This document shows, one piece after another, positions 23,062 to 31,433 of a DNA stretch of 64,000 nucleotides (the stretch's first letter is position 1; every line of letters starts with the position of its first letter). Under the pieces are notes generated by a model that searched no databases, had not been told where the DNA came from, and saw only the letters and a program-made list of their open reading frames with translations. Made by a program: the position numbers and the translations under genes. The stretch is from an uncultured Collinsella sp. (GTDB lineage: Bacteria > Actinomycetota > Coriobacteriia > Coriobacteriales > Coriobacteriaceae), in contig UQZM01000003.1 of NCBI GenBank assembly GCA_900545615.1, forward strand, positions 11,237 through 75,236, written 5' to 3'.

Positions 23062-23097
23062 ACTATAGAACATGTGTGCGTATAGAACAAGTGTTCG
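23062..23097 (-). promoter_or_regulatory. hicAB promoter overlapped by SOS-box-like repeats
   Basis: On the reverse strand, TTGTTC (23085-23090) and TATAGT (23062-23067) are 17 bp apart and form a good -35/-10 pair. On the forward strand, AGAACAAGTGTTCG (23084-23097) differs at one base from CGAAC-N4-GTTCG, the Gram-positive LexA box, and AGAACATGTGTGCG (23067-23080) is a weaker second copy. Confidence 0.55.
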
Positions 23098-23142
23098 AAC
23101 TACCACGAAGGGCGCCTGTGAACTGCGCCCTTCGTGGTAGTT
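23098..23142. terminator. Hairpin after the M16C peptidase gene
   Basis: AACTACCACGAAGGGCGC (23098-23115) pairs with GCGCCCTTCGTGGTAGTT (23125-23142), 18 bp perfect with a 9-nt loop. It belongs to the same hairpin family as 4844-4884 (core CCAC-AAG). It abuts the SOS-like box. Confidence 0.75.
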
Positions 23143-23156
23143 TTGCTTGCCGTGCC

Positions 23157-26100
23157 TTAGCCCAGCAGGTCGATGACGTTGAAGCCGGCGTTGCTCTTGG
23201 CGATGACGTCGCGGCCGCCAAAGACGCAGGTGGGTGACTCGGCTGCGATGCGCGTTACGTCGGCGCCGAGCGAGCGAAGCTCACCGGGCGTGGCGGCGAG
23301 CATCTGGGCGCGGCGCTCCTCGCGCGCATGCGGATCGAGCCCGGCCAGGTAGGTCGTGTTGCGGCGCTTGGTGAGCGCGTACGGCTTCACCGGCGCGTCC
23401 ATGCCGCTCACGCAGCTCACGATAAAGCCCTCAAAGGCGGCCTCGTCGGGATCAAAGCTGCCGAGCCATTCGCCCGCGCGCGCCACGCGCTCAATCGAGG
23501 GATCGATTGCCGGGTCGCGGTAGGTGTAGAACGCCGTCTGACGCTCGCCTGCCGCGCGGAATCCGCAGCCGTACGCACCGCCCTTCACGCGGATCTCGTT
23601 CCACAGATAGTCGTAGGAGAGCGCGTTGGCGGCAACCGCCCAGGCGCCTGTCACGTCAATGCCCAGGCGACGCGGGTCGCACGCGCTTGCCGCAAAGCAG
23701 ATGTCGCTGGGGATGACAAAAGCCTCGTGGCGGTCGCACGGCGTCGGCACCACGAGCGCATCGCGGCCGGCATCGGCGCCGTCGCCAGCGTCCAGCCCCA
23801 GGTCGCCCGCGGCATTCCAGTATGCGTTAAAGTCCTCGTCGCTGCCGGTAAAGCTTGCCATGCAGCCATCGGCCACAAAGATGCGCTCCGCCAGTTCGGC
23901 AAGCTTGGTACGCAGCCCGTCCACGCGCTCGTCAAAGTGGTCGAGCAGATCGCGCAGGAACAGGTAGAAGTCTACGCCCGAAAGCTGCTCACGCACCACG
24001 GCCGAAGGCGAGCTGTAGCTCATCGCGCGACCGAGCGCCGCCGAGTGGCCGTTGTTGATAAAGCCCTGCTCAAGCCCAATGCGAATCTGCGTGAGCACAT
24101 TGCGCACGCGGTCGGCATCGGCATCGAGCAAAAGCGTGCTCGACCACACCTCGCGCGGCAGGCTCGCCAGCGCATCGATCTTCTCGGACAGGGCTCCGGC
24201 GCTCACCAGCAGATAGGGGCGCACGCCGTCCACGTCGGGCTGGGTCATGACCTCGGTCGTAAAGCTCAAAAAGCCCAGCTTGCCGGCGAGCAAGTTGTCG
24301 AGTTCCTCGGCCGAATGCTCGCGCGTGGGCAGCTGTTTGAGCAGGCGGCAGAGCAGCGTTACATAAGGCAGGTCCTCAAACGCGACGCAGCTCAGGTCGA
24401 AATACTGCATGGCGTAGGCCAAACGGTTGGTGGGAATGTCGTGGCGCAGACTGGGGATGGGTGCGGTGGTGTCCACGACCAGTGGCGGCTCAGGGCGCGC
24501 CTCGCCAATGTCGGACACGCGCAGGCGCGGCAGCGTGGCCTTGGCCTCGGGCGTGTCTTCCGCCTCCTGCGCGGCACGCAGCGCGGCCGTGCGCTCGACC
24601 ACGTCGGCCAGCTCGGCATCGGTCATGGCGTCGCGCTTGGCTGTCAGCTTGGCGGCCTCGGCACCCTCCGAACCCTCGGCGGCGTCCACCGGCACCAGCT
24701 CGACCAGCGCCATATGGTCGTTTTCCAGCACCAGCTCGCGCAGCAGGTCCTCAAAGTAACTGCTGTCCAGCTCGCCACGCAGCTCTTCGTACACCGGGCC
24801 GTACTTGAGCGCCAGCGTCGCGGCGTCGTCATCGTAGAGCCAGGTGCTCAGCGCGTCGCACGCAATGGCCACGCCGTCGGCGATACCGTAGTCGCGCTGG
24901 CGCAGGTCGTATTCGTTGCTGCTGATGATAGCTTCCAGGCGCTCGCGCGGAACGCCGTGCTCGCACAGGTCGCGGCAGGCGTCCTGGAACACACGACGCA
25001 GCTCGCGCGCCACGCCGGGCTGCGCGTTTTGCAGCATGATGAGCTCGTAGGGCTGCAGGCTCTCGGCCGCGGTGTAGCTCACCACGTTGCCGCCCAGACC
25101 GGCGGCCAGAATGGCCCTCTTAACCGGCGCTTCGTTGGAGCCCAGCAGCGCCTCGAACAGGATATCCGCGGCGATCGTGCGCTTGCGGTCGAGCGCGCTG
25201 CCCAGCACAAGGCCCAGGCCCACCAGGGCGTTCTCGGGCGTGGTGGCCATCTCGACGCGTTTATACTCGCAGGTCACGGGCGCCTGCACGCCCAGCGGAT
25301 TGGGTGCCAGCGTGGACGGGTCCTCGCCGGCGGCGACGGCTGCGTCCATACGGCGGCTCGCAGCGCTCGGCTGCGACAGGTAGCGCTCGTCCAAAAAGGC
25401 CAGGGCGCGGTCCACGTCCAGGTCGCCGTAGAGCGTGATGTAGGAGTTTGAAGGATTGTAGTGGCGCGCGTGCGTGTCCAGGAACTGCTCGTAGGTGAGC
25501 GCGGGAATCGCGCGCGGGTCGCCGCCGCTCTCGTGCGCATAGGCTGTGTCGGGATAGAGCGCGGCGTTGACGGCGTCGTCAAGCACGCTCATGGGGTCGG
25601 ACAGCGCGCCCTTCATCTCGTTGAACACCACGCCGTTATAGCGCAGCGTGCCCTCACGCAGGCTCGCGGAGCTGCCGTCGCCCTCGCCCTCGGCGCCCTC
25701 CGGCAGGTCCAGCTCGTAGTGCCAACCCTCCTGCTCAAAAATGGTGGGCTTGGTATAGATGGCCGGGTTGAACACCGCGTCCAGGTACACGTCCATCAGG
25801 TTGTACAGATCCTGCTCGTTGGTGGTGGCAACGGGGTAGATAGTCTTGTCGGGGTAGGTCATGGCGTTGAGGAACGTCTGCATGGAGCTCTTGATCAGGT
25901 CCACGAACGGCTCCTTGACGGGAAACTTGGCCGATCCGCACAGCACCGAGTGCTCAAGAATATGGAACACGCCGGTGGAATCGGCCGGCGGCGTCTTAAA
26001 GCCAATGGCGAAGGCCTTGTTCTCGTCGTCGCACGCCAGGTACAGTAGGCGAGCGCCCGAGGCGGTGTGGCGCAGCACGTAGGCGTCCGAGTCGAGCTCG

Positions 26101-26201
26101 GGCACGGTCTCGCAGCGCTCGACGGCAAAGCCATGGCAGGTGGTGCCGGGCACCAGCAGCGCGGCAGCAGCGGCGCGCAGGTCGGTTGAGGTGGTGGGCA
26201 T
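23157..26201 (-). CDS. M16C zinc metallopeptidase (presequence-protease / Cym1-like)
   Basis: Large two-half metallopeptidase of the insulinase/PreP type (1014 aa), which in the family degrades short unfolded peptides within a closed chamber. The inverted zinc motif is HILEHSVLCGS with His80, Glu83 and His84, followed by KFPVKEPFVDLIKSSMQTFLNAMTYPDKTIYPV, a strongly conserved PreP stretch. The M16C_assoc linker falls near residues 480-720. No signal peptide, so cytosolic. The ATG at 26201 is chosen because AAAGGAG lies 7 nt upstream; the open frame extends further 5' but without family similarity. Confidence 0.92.
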   Translation of the reverse strand: MPTTSTDLRAAAAALLVPGTTCHGFAVERCETVPELDSDAYVLRHTASGARLLYLACDDENKAFAIGFKTPPADSTGVFHILEHSVLCGSAKFPVKEPFVDLIKSSMQTFLNAMTYPDKTIYPVATTNEQDLYNLMDVYLDAVFNPAIYTKPTIFEQEGWHYELDLPEGAEGEGDGSSASLREGTLRYNGVVFNEMKGALSDPMSVLDDAVNAALYPDTAYAHESGGDPRAIPALTYEQFLDTHARHYNPSNSYITLYGDLDVDRALAFLDERYLSQPSAASRRMDAAVAAGEDPSTLAPNPLGVQAPVTCEYKRVEMATTPENALVGLGLVLGSALDRKRTIAADILFEALLGSNEAPVKRAILAAGLGGNVVSYTAAESLQPYELIMLQNAQPGVARELRRVFQDACRDLCEHGVPRERLEAIISSNEYDLRQRDYGIADGVAIACDALSTWLYDDDAATLALKYGPVYEELRGELDSSYFEDLLRELVLENDHMALVELVPVDAAEGSEGAEAAKLTAKRDAMTDAELADVVERTAALRAAQEAEDTPEAKATLPRLRVSDIGEARPEPPLVVDTTAPIPSLRHDIPTNRLAYAMQYFDLSCVAFEDLPYVTLLCRLLKQLPTREHSAEELDNLLAGKLGFLSFTTEVMTQPDVDGVRPYLLVSAGALSEKIDALASLPREVWSSTLLLDADADRVRNVLTQIRIGLEQGFINNGHSAALGRAMSYSSPSAVVREQLSGVDFYLFLRDLLDHFDERVDGLRTKLAELAERIFVADGCMASFTGSDEDFNAYWNAAGDLGLDAGDGADAGRDALVVPTPCDRHEAFVIPSDICFAASACDPRRLGIDVTGAWAVAANALSYDYLWNEIRVKGGAYGCGFRAAGERQTAFYTYRDPAIDPSIERVARAGEWLGSFDPDEAAFEGFIVSCVSGMDAPVKPYALTKRRNTTYLAGLDPHAREERRAQMLAATPGELRSLGADVTRIAAESPTCVFGGRDVIAKSNAGFNVIDLLG

Positions 26202-26365
26202 ATGCAGTCTCCTTTGACGCCCCAGCGGGGGCGAATCGAGTCGAATCCTCGAGAGTATACCCATATGGGGCCGCGGCTCTGCGGCGAACTGAAGACGATG
26301 CCAGCGGATTGGGCAAAGGCCCCGCGTGCCCGCCGCACGAGCGTGGAAACTTGGACGCCTATCGA

Positions 26366-26461
26366 ATGAGAGTGGATTTTCGGACGGAATCAGCCTCAAA
26401 ACGCCCAAAAGCCGTCCAAATATCCACCCTCATTTCCCGACCGTCCAAAATCCACGTTCAT
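26366..26461. repeat. Triplicate CCGTCCAAA-TCCAC palindromic element
   Basis: 26366-26387 (ATGAGAGTGGATTTTCGGAC..) is inverted relative to 26412-26433 and 26441-26461 (CCGTCCAAAATCCACGTTCA). The first two form arms that match at about 18 of 22 positions. Non-coding and upstream of the M16C gene. Confidence 0.55.
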
Positions 26462-26474
26462 CCGCCGCCCGCAC

Positions 26475-26546
26475 ATCTCTCATCTCTCATTCGTCACGAA
26501 TACGAGAGATAACAGAAAGACGAGAGATAAATATGAGAGATAGCTG
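26475..26546. promoter_or_regulatory. GAGAGAT operator array, block 1
   Basis: ATCTCTC at 26475 and 26483, then GAGAGAT at 26504, 26522 and 26535 (spacings 18 and 13). It ends with GAGAGATAGCTGAG. A second block with the same spacing starts at 26639. Confidence 0.7.
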
Positions 26547-26638
26547 AGCAGCAAAGAGACAAGCAATCATGGTATTGTCTCAATACCGATTGTCTACCAG
26601 CAAAAACATGTTTAAATGAAACAGATGGCAGACATCTT

Positions 26639-26720
26639 ATCTCTCATCTCTCACTCATCTCTAATATGAGAGATAACAGATAGATGAGAGATAATTACGA
26701 GAGATAACTGAGAGACGAGA
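26639..26720. promoter_or_regulatory. GAGAGAT operator array, block 2
   Basis: ATCTCTC at 26639 and 26646, ATCTCTA at 26657, then GAGAGAT at 26668, 26686 and 26699 (again spacings 18 and 13), ending GAGAGATAACTGAG. It stops about 50 bp before the AlbA-like gene, which it probably controls. Confidence 0.7.
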
Positions 26721-26768
26721 GAAATCCATCCGTGGTACACCCGCAGGACCGAGCGAAAGGACGTGCAG

Positions 26769-28235
26769 ATGAACGAAAACGAACTGACCGGTCTGCTCGA
26801 GTCTTTAAGGCGCATGGGCTCGGACGATCTTAACGTCGAGGTCAAGGAGAGCGCCACGACGCTTTCCCGCGACGTATGGGAAACGGTCAGCGCTTTCGCA
26901 AACACCGCCGGCGGCATCATCGTACTCGGAGTGAGCGAGCGCGCGGGTTTTGTCCCAGTTGCAAACTTTGAGACCGAGAAAGTGCTCAACCAATTCGTGG
27001 CGGGCATGGGCGATGCCGGCGGTCGCGGAAAGCTGGCCAATCCGCCCAAATACACCATTGAGCGCGTGGAGCTCCAGGGCACCGTGGTTCTGGTCATCAC
27101 GATTGAGGAGCTCGACCCGTCGAGCAAGCCTTGCTATGTCATAGAGCGGGGCGCTCAAGGTGGCAGCTACAAACGCATCGACGACAAAGACGTGCCGCTT
27201 TCGTCGACCGAGGTCCTGTCCTTGTCGTCATACGAGCAGACGAGCCTCAGCGATCGCGATGCGGTGCCTGGTGCAGGCGTGGACAATCTTGACGATGCCC
27301 TGGTCGACCGTACGATAGATCGGGCTTTCTCGTTGACGCCCCGGGCAATGCGCGGCGCGCCGGACAAACAAACGAAGCTGGAGCGCCTAAATATCCTTGA
27401 TTCCCAGGGCAATGTTACCAAGGCTGGACTCCTAGTTGTGGGCACCTACCCTCAGCAGTTCTATCCCAAGCTCTTCATTGACGTGGCTGTCCATGCGGGA
27501 ACTCAGAAGGGCATGGCGGGGTCGCTGAGGTTCATGGACCGCACAATCTGTGAGGGCACGTTGGGCGAGATGATCTCGGATGCTGTCGCGGCCGTCGCCA
27601 AGAATTTGCGGCGAACCTCGACCGTCCAAGGCGTCTCGCGTGTCGACTCGCTGGAGATTCCCGAGGAGGTTCTGCGCGAGGCAATCGCCAACGCCGTAAT
27701 CCATCGAGAATACGGGGATCGGTTCTGTGGACAATCGATTGCCGTCGACGTCTTTGACGATCGTGTCGAGGTGACGAATCCTGGCGGCCTTTACGGGGGA
27801 AAGACTCGCGAGAACTTGTTTGACGGCAGCTCCCGATGCCGTAACGCGACGCTCGTGAAACTCATGTCGATTGTCCCGCTGCCGGATGGCGCAGGTTCGC
27901 CGGCTGAGGGCAATGGCTCGGGCATCCCGATGATGATCGATGCCATGCGCGCGCATGGTCTGGCCGAGCCCCTGTTCTGCCCGGGGTTCGATCGGTTCAA
28001 GGTCGTACTTTACCGTTCAAAGATCGAGCCGGTCGATCATGGCGGGGGCTTAATTGTGACAGCACTCAAACACTACGGCGAGCTGGGGACGCGTGAGCTG
28101 GCAGAACGCACGGGGCTTACGATTTCCCAGGTTAGGTCGCGCGTCAACGCGCTCATTGCTCAAGGCGAGCTTGAGCCCACGGCGCCGGCGACGAGCCGCA
28201 ACCGCAAGTATCGACTGTCAGAGCGCGTGGAATAA
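26769..28235 (+). CDS. AlbA_2 (Schlafen-type) / RecG-like ATP-binding transcriptional regulator
   Basis: Protein of 488 aa with three parts. An N-terminal AlbA_2 (Schlafen AAA_4) domain (about residues 1-140: NVEVKESATTLSRDVWETVSAFANTAGGIIVLGV). A GHKL-like C-terminal domain of the RecG-related HATPase_c_4 group (about 260-400: LREAIANAVIHREYGDRF, VEVTNPGGL). A final winged helix (about 415-480: LGTRELAERTGLTISQVRSRVNALI). The family is often annotated as a transcriptional regulator. The ATG at 26769 lies 7 nt after GAAAGGA. The duplicated GAGAGAT array just upstream suggests autoregulation. Confidence 0.82.
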   Translation: MNENELTGLLESLRRMGSDDLNVEVKESATTLSRDVWETVSAFANTAGGIIVLGVSERAGFVPVANFETEKVLNQFVAGMGDAGGRGKLANPPKYTIERVELQGTVVLVITIEELDPSSKPCYVIERGAQGGSYKRIDDKDVPLSSTEVLSLSSYEQTSLSDRDAVPGAGVDNLDDALVDRTIDRAFSLTPRAMRGAPDKQTKLERLNILDSQGNVTKAGLLVVGTYPQQFYPKLFIDVAVHAGTQKGMAGSLRFMDRTICEGTLGEMISDAVAAVAKNLRRTSTVQGVSRVDSLEIPEEVLREAIANAVIHREYGDRFCGQSIAVDVFDDRVEVTNPGGLYGGKTRENLFDGSSRCRNATLVKLMSIVPLPDGAGSPAEGNGSGIPMMIDAMRAHGLAEPLFCPGFDRFKVVLYRSKIEPVDHGGGLIVTALKHYGELGTRELAERTGLTISQVRSRVNALIAQGELEPTAPATSRNRKYRLSERVE

Positions 28236-28335
28236 ATGCGTTAGTGGACGAGGCGACCCAATAATCGACCCTCGATTGGCGCCCACTAAGGCAAAGCGGT
28301 TGTTGCCCAGTCGACAGTGATGCTAAAGACTCGGC

Positions 28336-28827
28336 TTACGCCGGCATGGCCCCAAACCCGTCCATCAAGAACAGCCTAAGAACCAGCTTGATGACATATC
28401 CCGGTTTGACTTCAGCCGCGTCAAAGACGTGGCGCTCGGCGAGCTCGCTGCAGTATGCATAGATGTCGCGGATAAGGTCCGCGCCCGAAAGCGTAAACAT
28501 GTAGCCTGCGTCCGAAAGCGCATTGGGCGCGGCGGGCAACTTGGCCATGTGGCAAAACGTTTGCAGGTCGGGCGCCATAACATTCTGGTAGTCGAGGTGG
28601 CCGCTGGCATCCTGTTCGGCAAGCTCCAATTGGCGCACAAAATCCAGCGCCGCTGCCAGCACAAAGCTCGGCGTAGGCGCGTTGACGTCCTGAGTGGTCG
28701 CCACAAGCCTGCCCGCCGCCTGCGTGACAAGCCAAGCGACCTCGCGCTGGCAGCGCACGGCCTTGCGCGTAACCGGCTTGATGGACGAAGAAGAAACGCT
28801 CCCCTTAGGCGGATTCGAAGCAGCCAT
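28336..28827 (-). CDS. Hypothetical protein, 163 aa
   Basis: I do not recognise this family. The protein is mainly helical by composition, with no signal peptide or membrane segment. A basic N-terminus (SSSIKPVTRKAVRCQREVAWLVTQAAGRL) is followed by VNAPTPSFVLAAALDFVRQLELAEQ and a C-terminal helical part ending LVLRLFLMDGFGAMPA. GGGAGGG sits 5 nt before the ATG at 28827. Its start codon is only 11 bp from the divergent HNH gene, so the two share one control region and may be functionally paired. Confidence 0.65.
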   Translation of the reverse strand: MAASNPPKGSVSSSSIKPVTRKAVRCQREVAWLVTQAAGRLVATTQDVNAPTPSFVLAAALDFVRQLELAEQDASGHLDYQNVMAPDLQTFCHMAKLPAAPNALSDAGYMFTLSGADLIRDIYAYCSELAERHVFDAAEVKPGYVIKLVLRLFLMDGFGAMPA

Positions 28828-28838
28828 AAGACCCTCCC

Positions 28839-29711
28839 ATGAACAATCCGGCCCAACAAGCCCGGATGAAACACGTGCTACATCAGTATACAGGGAAGTG
28901 GGGCAGCGGGGTACAAACGCGCCAGCGGCAAACCGAGAGCATCAACAATGTGCCTCCGCTCTATTTGGACGATGGTACGTGGGTCATTAAGTATTCGGTC
29001 CAAGCGCCAGGCGCCGTTGGTTCTCGAGACCAGAATTACAACCGTAAAATGCTCAACTGCATGGAATGTGGCGTTCCAGTCGGAGTCATATTTCCAACCG
29101 AGGTGGGCTACAAGGTGCTCGGCCTTGCGTTTGTTGAACGGTTCGAGCCCGAAAACGGATGGTTTGTTCTGCACGGTCCTGTTCATAAAGGCGGACCGGA
29201 CCCTCGTTTTGCGCCCGACATGAGCTATCTGAAGCACATGCCCGTCGATATTGAGTTTGCCGGACAGGGTACGACCGACGACGAAAAGGTCCGCTATGCG
29301 TTAAGGCGCGAGCGATTGGGGCAGCAATGGTTCCGCAAGCAACTCGTTGCCGCCTATGACGGCCGTTGCGCGGTGTCGGACTGCGGCGTCAGCGAAGCTC
29401 TGGAGGCTGCACATATCGAGAATTACTCGGGACCCAAATCGCAGGTTGCCAGCAACGGCATTCTGCTTCGACGCGATCTTCATTCCCTATTTGATGCTCA
29501 CCTGATTTCGTTTGAGCCTGTTTGCGGCGAATATCGGCTGTGCGGATCGTACCTGCTGGATAAGACCGGCTACGCTTCCTTTGCGGGCGCGACGCTAAGG
29601 CAGCCGAATGAGCGTCAGTGGCGACCCAATACGGTGTTTCTTGAGGCCCATCGCATTGAGTTCGATCGCTCGGAAAAGAAGCGTGAAAAGGCGGGGCTTC
29701 TGCCGTATTAG
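28839..29711 (+). CDS. HNH endonuclease-domain protein
   Basis: Protein of 290 aa with a C-terminal HNH nuclease domain (about residues 165-235). It reads YDGRCAVSDCGVSEALEAAHI, then NGILLRRDLHSLFDAHLISF; the His of AAHI, Asn of SNGI and His of LHSLFD are the metal-finger residues. The N-terminal 150 residues have no family I can name. Such proteins occur as restriction or defence nucleases. No SD is visible before the ATG at 28839; Met10 (28866) is an alternative start. Neighbours are a divergent unknown gene and an AlbA-type regulator. Confidence 0.75.
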   Translation: MNNPAQQARMKHVLHQYTGKWGSGVQTRQRQTESINNVPPLYLDDGTWVIKYSVQAPGAVGSRDQNYNRKMLNCMECGVPVGVIFPTEVGYKVLGLAFVERFEPENGWFVLHGPVHKGGPDPRFAPDMSYLKHMPVDIEFAGQGTTDDEKVRYALRRERLGQQWFRKQLVAAYDGRCAVSDCGVSEALEAAHIENYSGPKSQVASNGILLRRDLHSLFDAHLISFEPVCGEYRLCGSYLLDKTGYASFAGATLRQPNERQWRPNTVFLEAHRIEFDRSEKKREKAGLLPY

Positions 29712-29833
29712 CGTATTTGGCTTTGGCATTCTTTGACGATCATGTTGTTTGATCGGATCGCGTGGCGATGCAATCTCGCGCACGCCCGCCGGTGCATGCT
29801 CTTCCTGTTTTGTATAGCGAGAGGGGAGCGTGT

Positions 29834-30118
29834 ATGAGCTGGCGAGGCGATATTGCGATGGGGAAGTACGGAAAACTGCCGTGTGCCCTTATAGACAACA
29901 ATATGTTTCCGAGCGTAGAGGTTGATTGCGGGTCGTTTGTCGTCACCTGCCCTTGCTGCGGCTCGCAAATACCGTGTCTCGACATTCGGTTCATCGATGC
30001 GCGCGACAGACTCAGCGACGAAGTGAGAAAACGGACAGGCGTTCATATGCCGGTGTATCCGGAGAAATGCCCTGTTTGTGGCCTCGATATCGTGTACGAC
30101 GCCGGCGACGAGGGATAG
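29834..30118 (+). CDS. Small zinc-ribbon protein
   Basis: Protein of 94 aa with two CPxC knuckles, VTCPCCGSQIPC (about residues 35-46) and EKCPVCGLDIVYD (about 79-91), which can bind one zinc ion in a ribbon. There is no other recognisable domain. GGGAG stands before the ATG at 29834. It follows the HNH gene on the same strand with a 122-bp gap. Function unknown. Confidence 0.6.
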   Translation: MSWRGDIAMGKYGKLPCALIDNNMFPSVEVDCGSFVVTCPCCGSQIPCLDIRFIDARDRLSDEVRKRTGVHMPVYPEKCPVCGLDIVYDAGDEG

Positions 30119-30156
30119 GTGATGCGGAGGAGCTGGCTGTGAAGGCTTCTCCGTCT

Positions 30157-30843
30157 CTACAAATAAATCCCCTCACCGAGTTGCCTGTGGAACTCGGCGT
30201 GATGGTCGCGTGCCCAGGTAAAGAGCGCTTGGTCAAAGTCGGTGCGCGTGGCCGGGACGCCAAAGACGCCGGCAACTTCGACGCGCACAAACTCCAGTGC
30301 CGGCAGCTTGTTGATGGCAGTGAGGGCAAATGGGGACGAGGGCTCCTCGAACAGATAGCGGCTGCCTTGCAGCGCGTCGCAACTGGTGCACGTGTTGCCG
30401 AGCGACGGGGCTTTGGAGGCTCGCGCGCCTACGGGCTTGTAGCCGCAGCGCTTATGAAGGTAGTCGCGGATCTCGCCCGGCACGCAGCCAAGAGCGGGCA
30501 CGATGGCGAGTGCGTTGGCGTTGGCCGTGTCGATGGCAATGTGCCCGGATTCGTTGGGCGCATGCGCGATGACGATTCTCTCGTCGTTATCGGCTCGATA
30601 GGGAATGCCGAAGGCCGCGACCGAGGTCTCTTTGTGACATTTCCAGCACTCGCGCTTGCCCAGTACTAGATATATATACGGCGCTGAGGGGTCGGATCGG
30701 TCAACACCGGGCAGCCACTCGGCAAAGGGCTCGGGGTTGACGCCGCTGGGTACATACCAGATCTTCTTGGTCCGGTCCCATTTGGCGCCCAGCGCCTTGG
30801 CTTCTTCTTTGTGCGAAAAGGGGACATCGAGCTCGGTGCGCAT
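30157..30843 (-). CDS. DUF5710-domain protein
   Basis: Protein of 228 aa. The N-terminal DUF5710 module is LDVPFSHKEEAKALGAKWDRTKKIWYVPSGV (about residues 5-35), a small module also seen next to DNA-processing domains. A cysteine-containing part follows: KRECWKCHKE, and NTCTSCDALQGSRYLFEE, which together could form a zinc site. The ATG at 30843 has AAGGAG 6 nt upstream. It is convergent with the zinc-ribbon gene. Function unknown. Confidence 0.7.
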   Translation of the reverse strand: MRTELDVPFSHKEEAKALGAKWDRTKKIWYVPSGVNPEPFAEWLPGVDRSDPSAPYIYLVLGKRECWKCHKETSVAAFGIPYRADNDERIVIAHAPNESGHIAIDTANANALAIVPALGCVPGEIRDYLHKRCGYKPVGARASKAPSLGNTCTSCDALQGSRYLFEEPSSPFALTAINKLPALEFVRVEVAGVFGVPATRTDFDQALFTWARDHHAEFHRQLGEGIYL

Positions 30844-31020
30844 GGCGGCTCCTTGGTGCTGCAGGTGCAAGTGGCTCAAGGATACCGCAGGGCGCAGACA
30901 TCGCGGCGTTTTGCTGAGAAGTTGCGGTGCGGACTGATTGGTTATGCCGATGGATAGATCGGCAAGTAGATGGTCGGCTTTTGGCTAGTTGGGCGGTTGG
31001 AGCTGCCAGCTGATTTGGCG

Positions 31021-31062
31021 ACATAAAACAAAACAGCCCAGAGGACATAGCCTCTGAGCTGC
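31021..31062 (-). terminator. Terminator of the tRNA-Val transcript
   Basis: On the reverse strand, GCAGCTCAGAGG and CCTCTGGGCTGT form a stem with a 6-nt loop, followed by TTTGTTTTATGT. Confidence 0.8.
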
Positions 31063-31069
31063 GAACATT

Positions 31070-31144
31070 TGGTGGGCGTTAGAAGATTTGAACTTCTGAC
31101 CTCTTCCGTGTCAGGGAAGCGCTCTCCCCCTGAGCTAAACGCCC
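31070..31144 (-). tRNA. tRNA-Val (anticodon GAC)
   Basis: On the reverse strand the 75-nt sequence folds as a cloverleaf. Acceptor GGGCGTT pairs with AACGCCC, and CCA is encoded at the 3' end. The D arm is AGCTCAGGGGGAGAGCG. The anticodon stem CTTCC/GGAAG holds loop CTGACAC with anticodon GAC. The T arm has TTCAAAT. Confidence 0.97.
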
Positions 31145-31433
31145 GATCAAGGGTGCGCAAGCGCGCAAGGGATAATATAACGGAGCCTGAACTCGGTGGC
31201 AAGAACATTTTTAAAAATCGCTTACATTGTGGAATTCGGGGGCTTTGTCGTATCCATTTCAAAAGAGCCTGCTGCCGCGATTTGGCTGTCGCATAATGCA
31301 AGGCCATTGCGGTATCGAGCTATGGAAAGACGCCTGCGGAATTGTCCTACCGATAAGCGGACAAGCCTCCAGCTGGTGACTTCGCCGTGGTAAGGTAAGC
31401 CGAATTGTTTCCAGGCTGTTTCGGGGGAGTGGA

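Noticed and set aside
26475..26720. CRISPR-like array
   Set aside because: The repeated unit is only 7-9 bp with short, similar gaps and inverted copies. There are no spacers of regular length and no cas genes.
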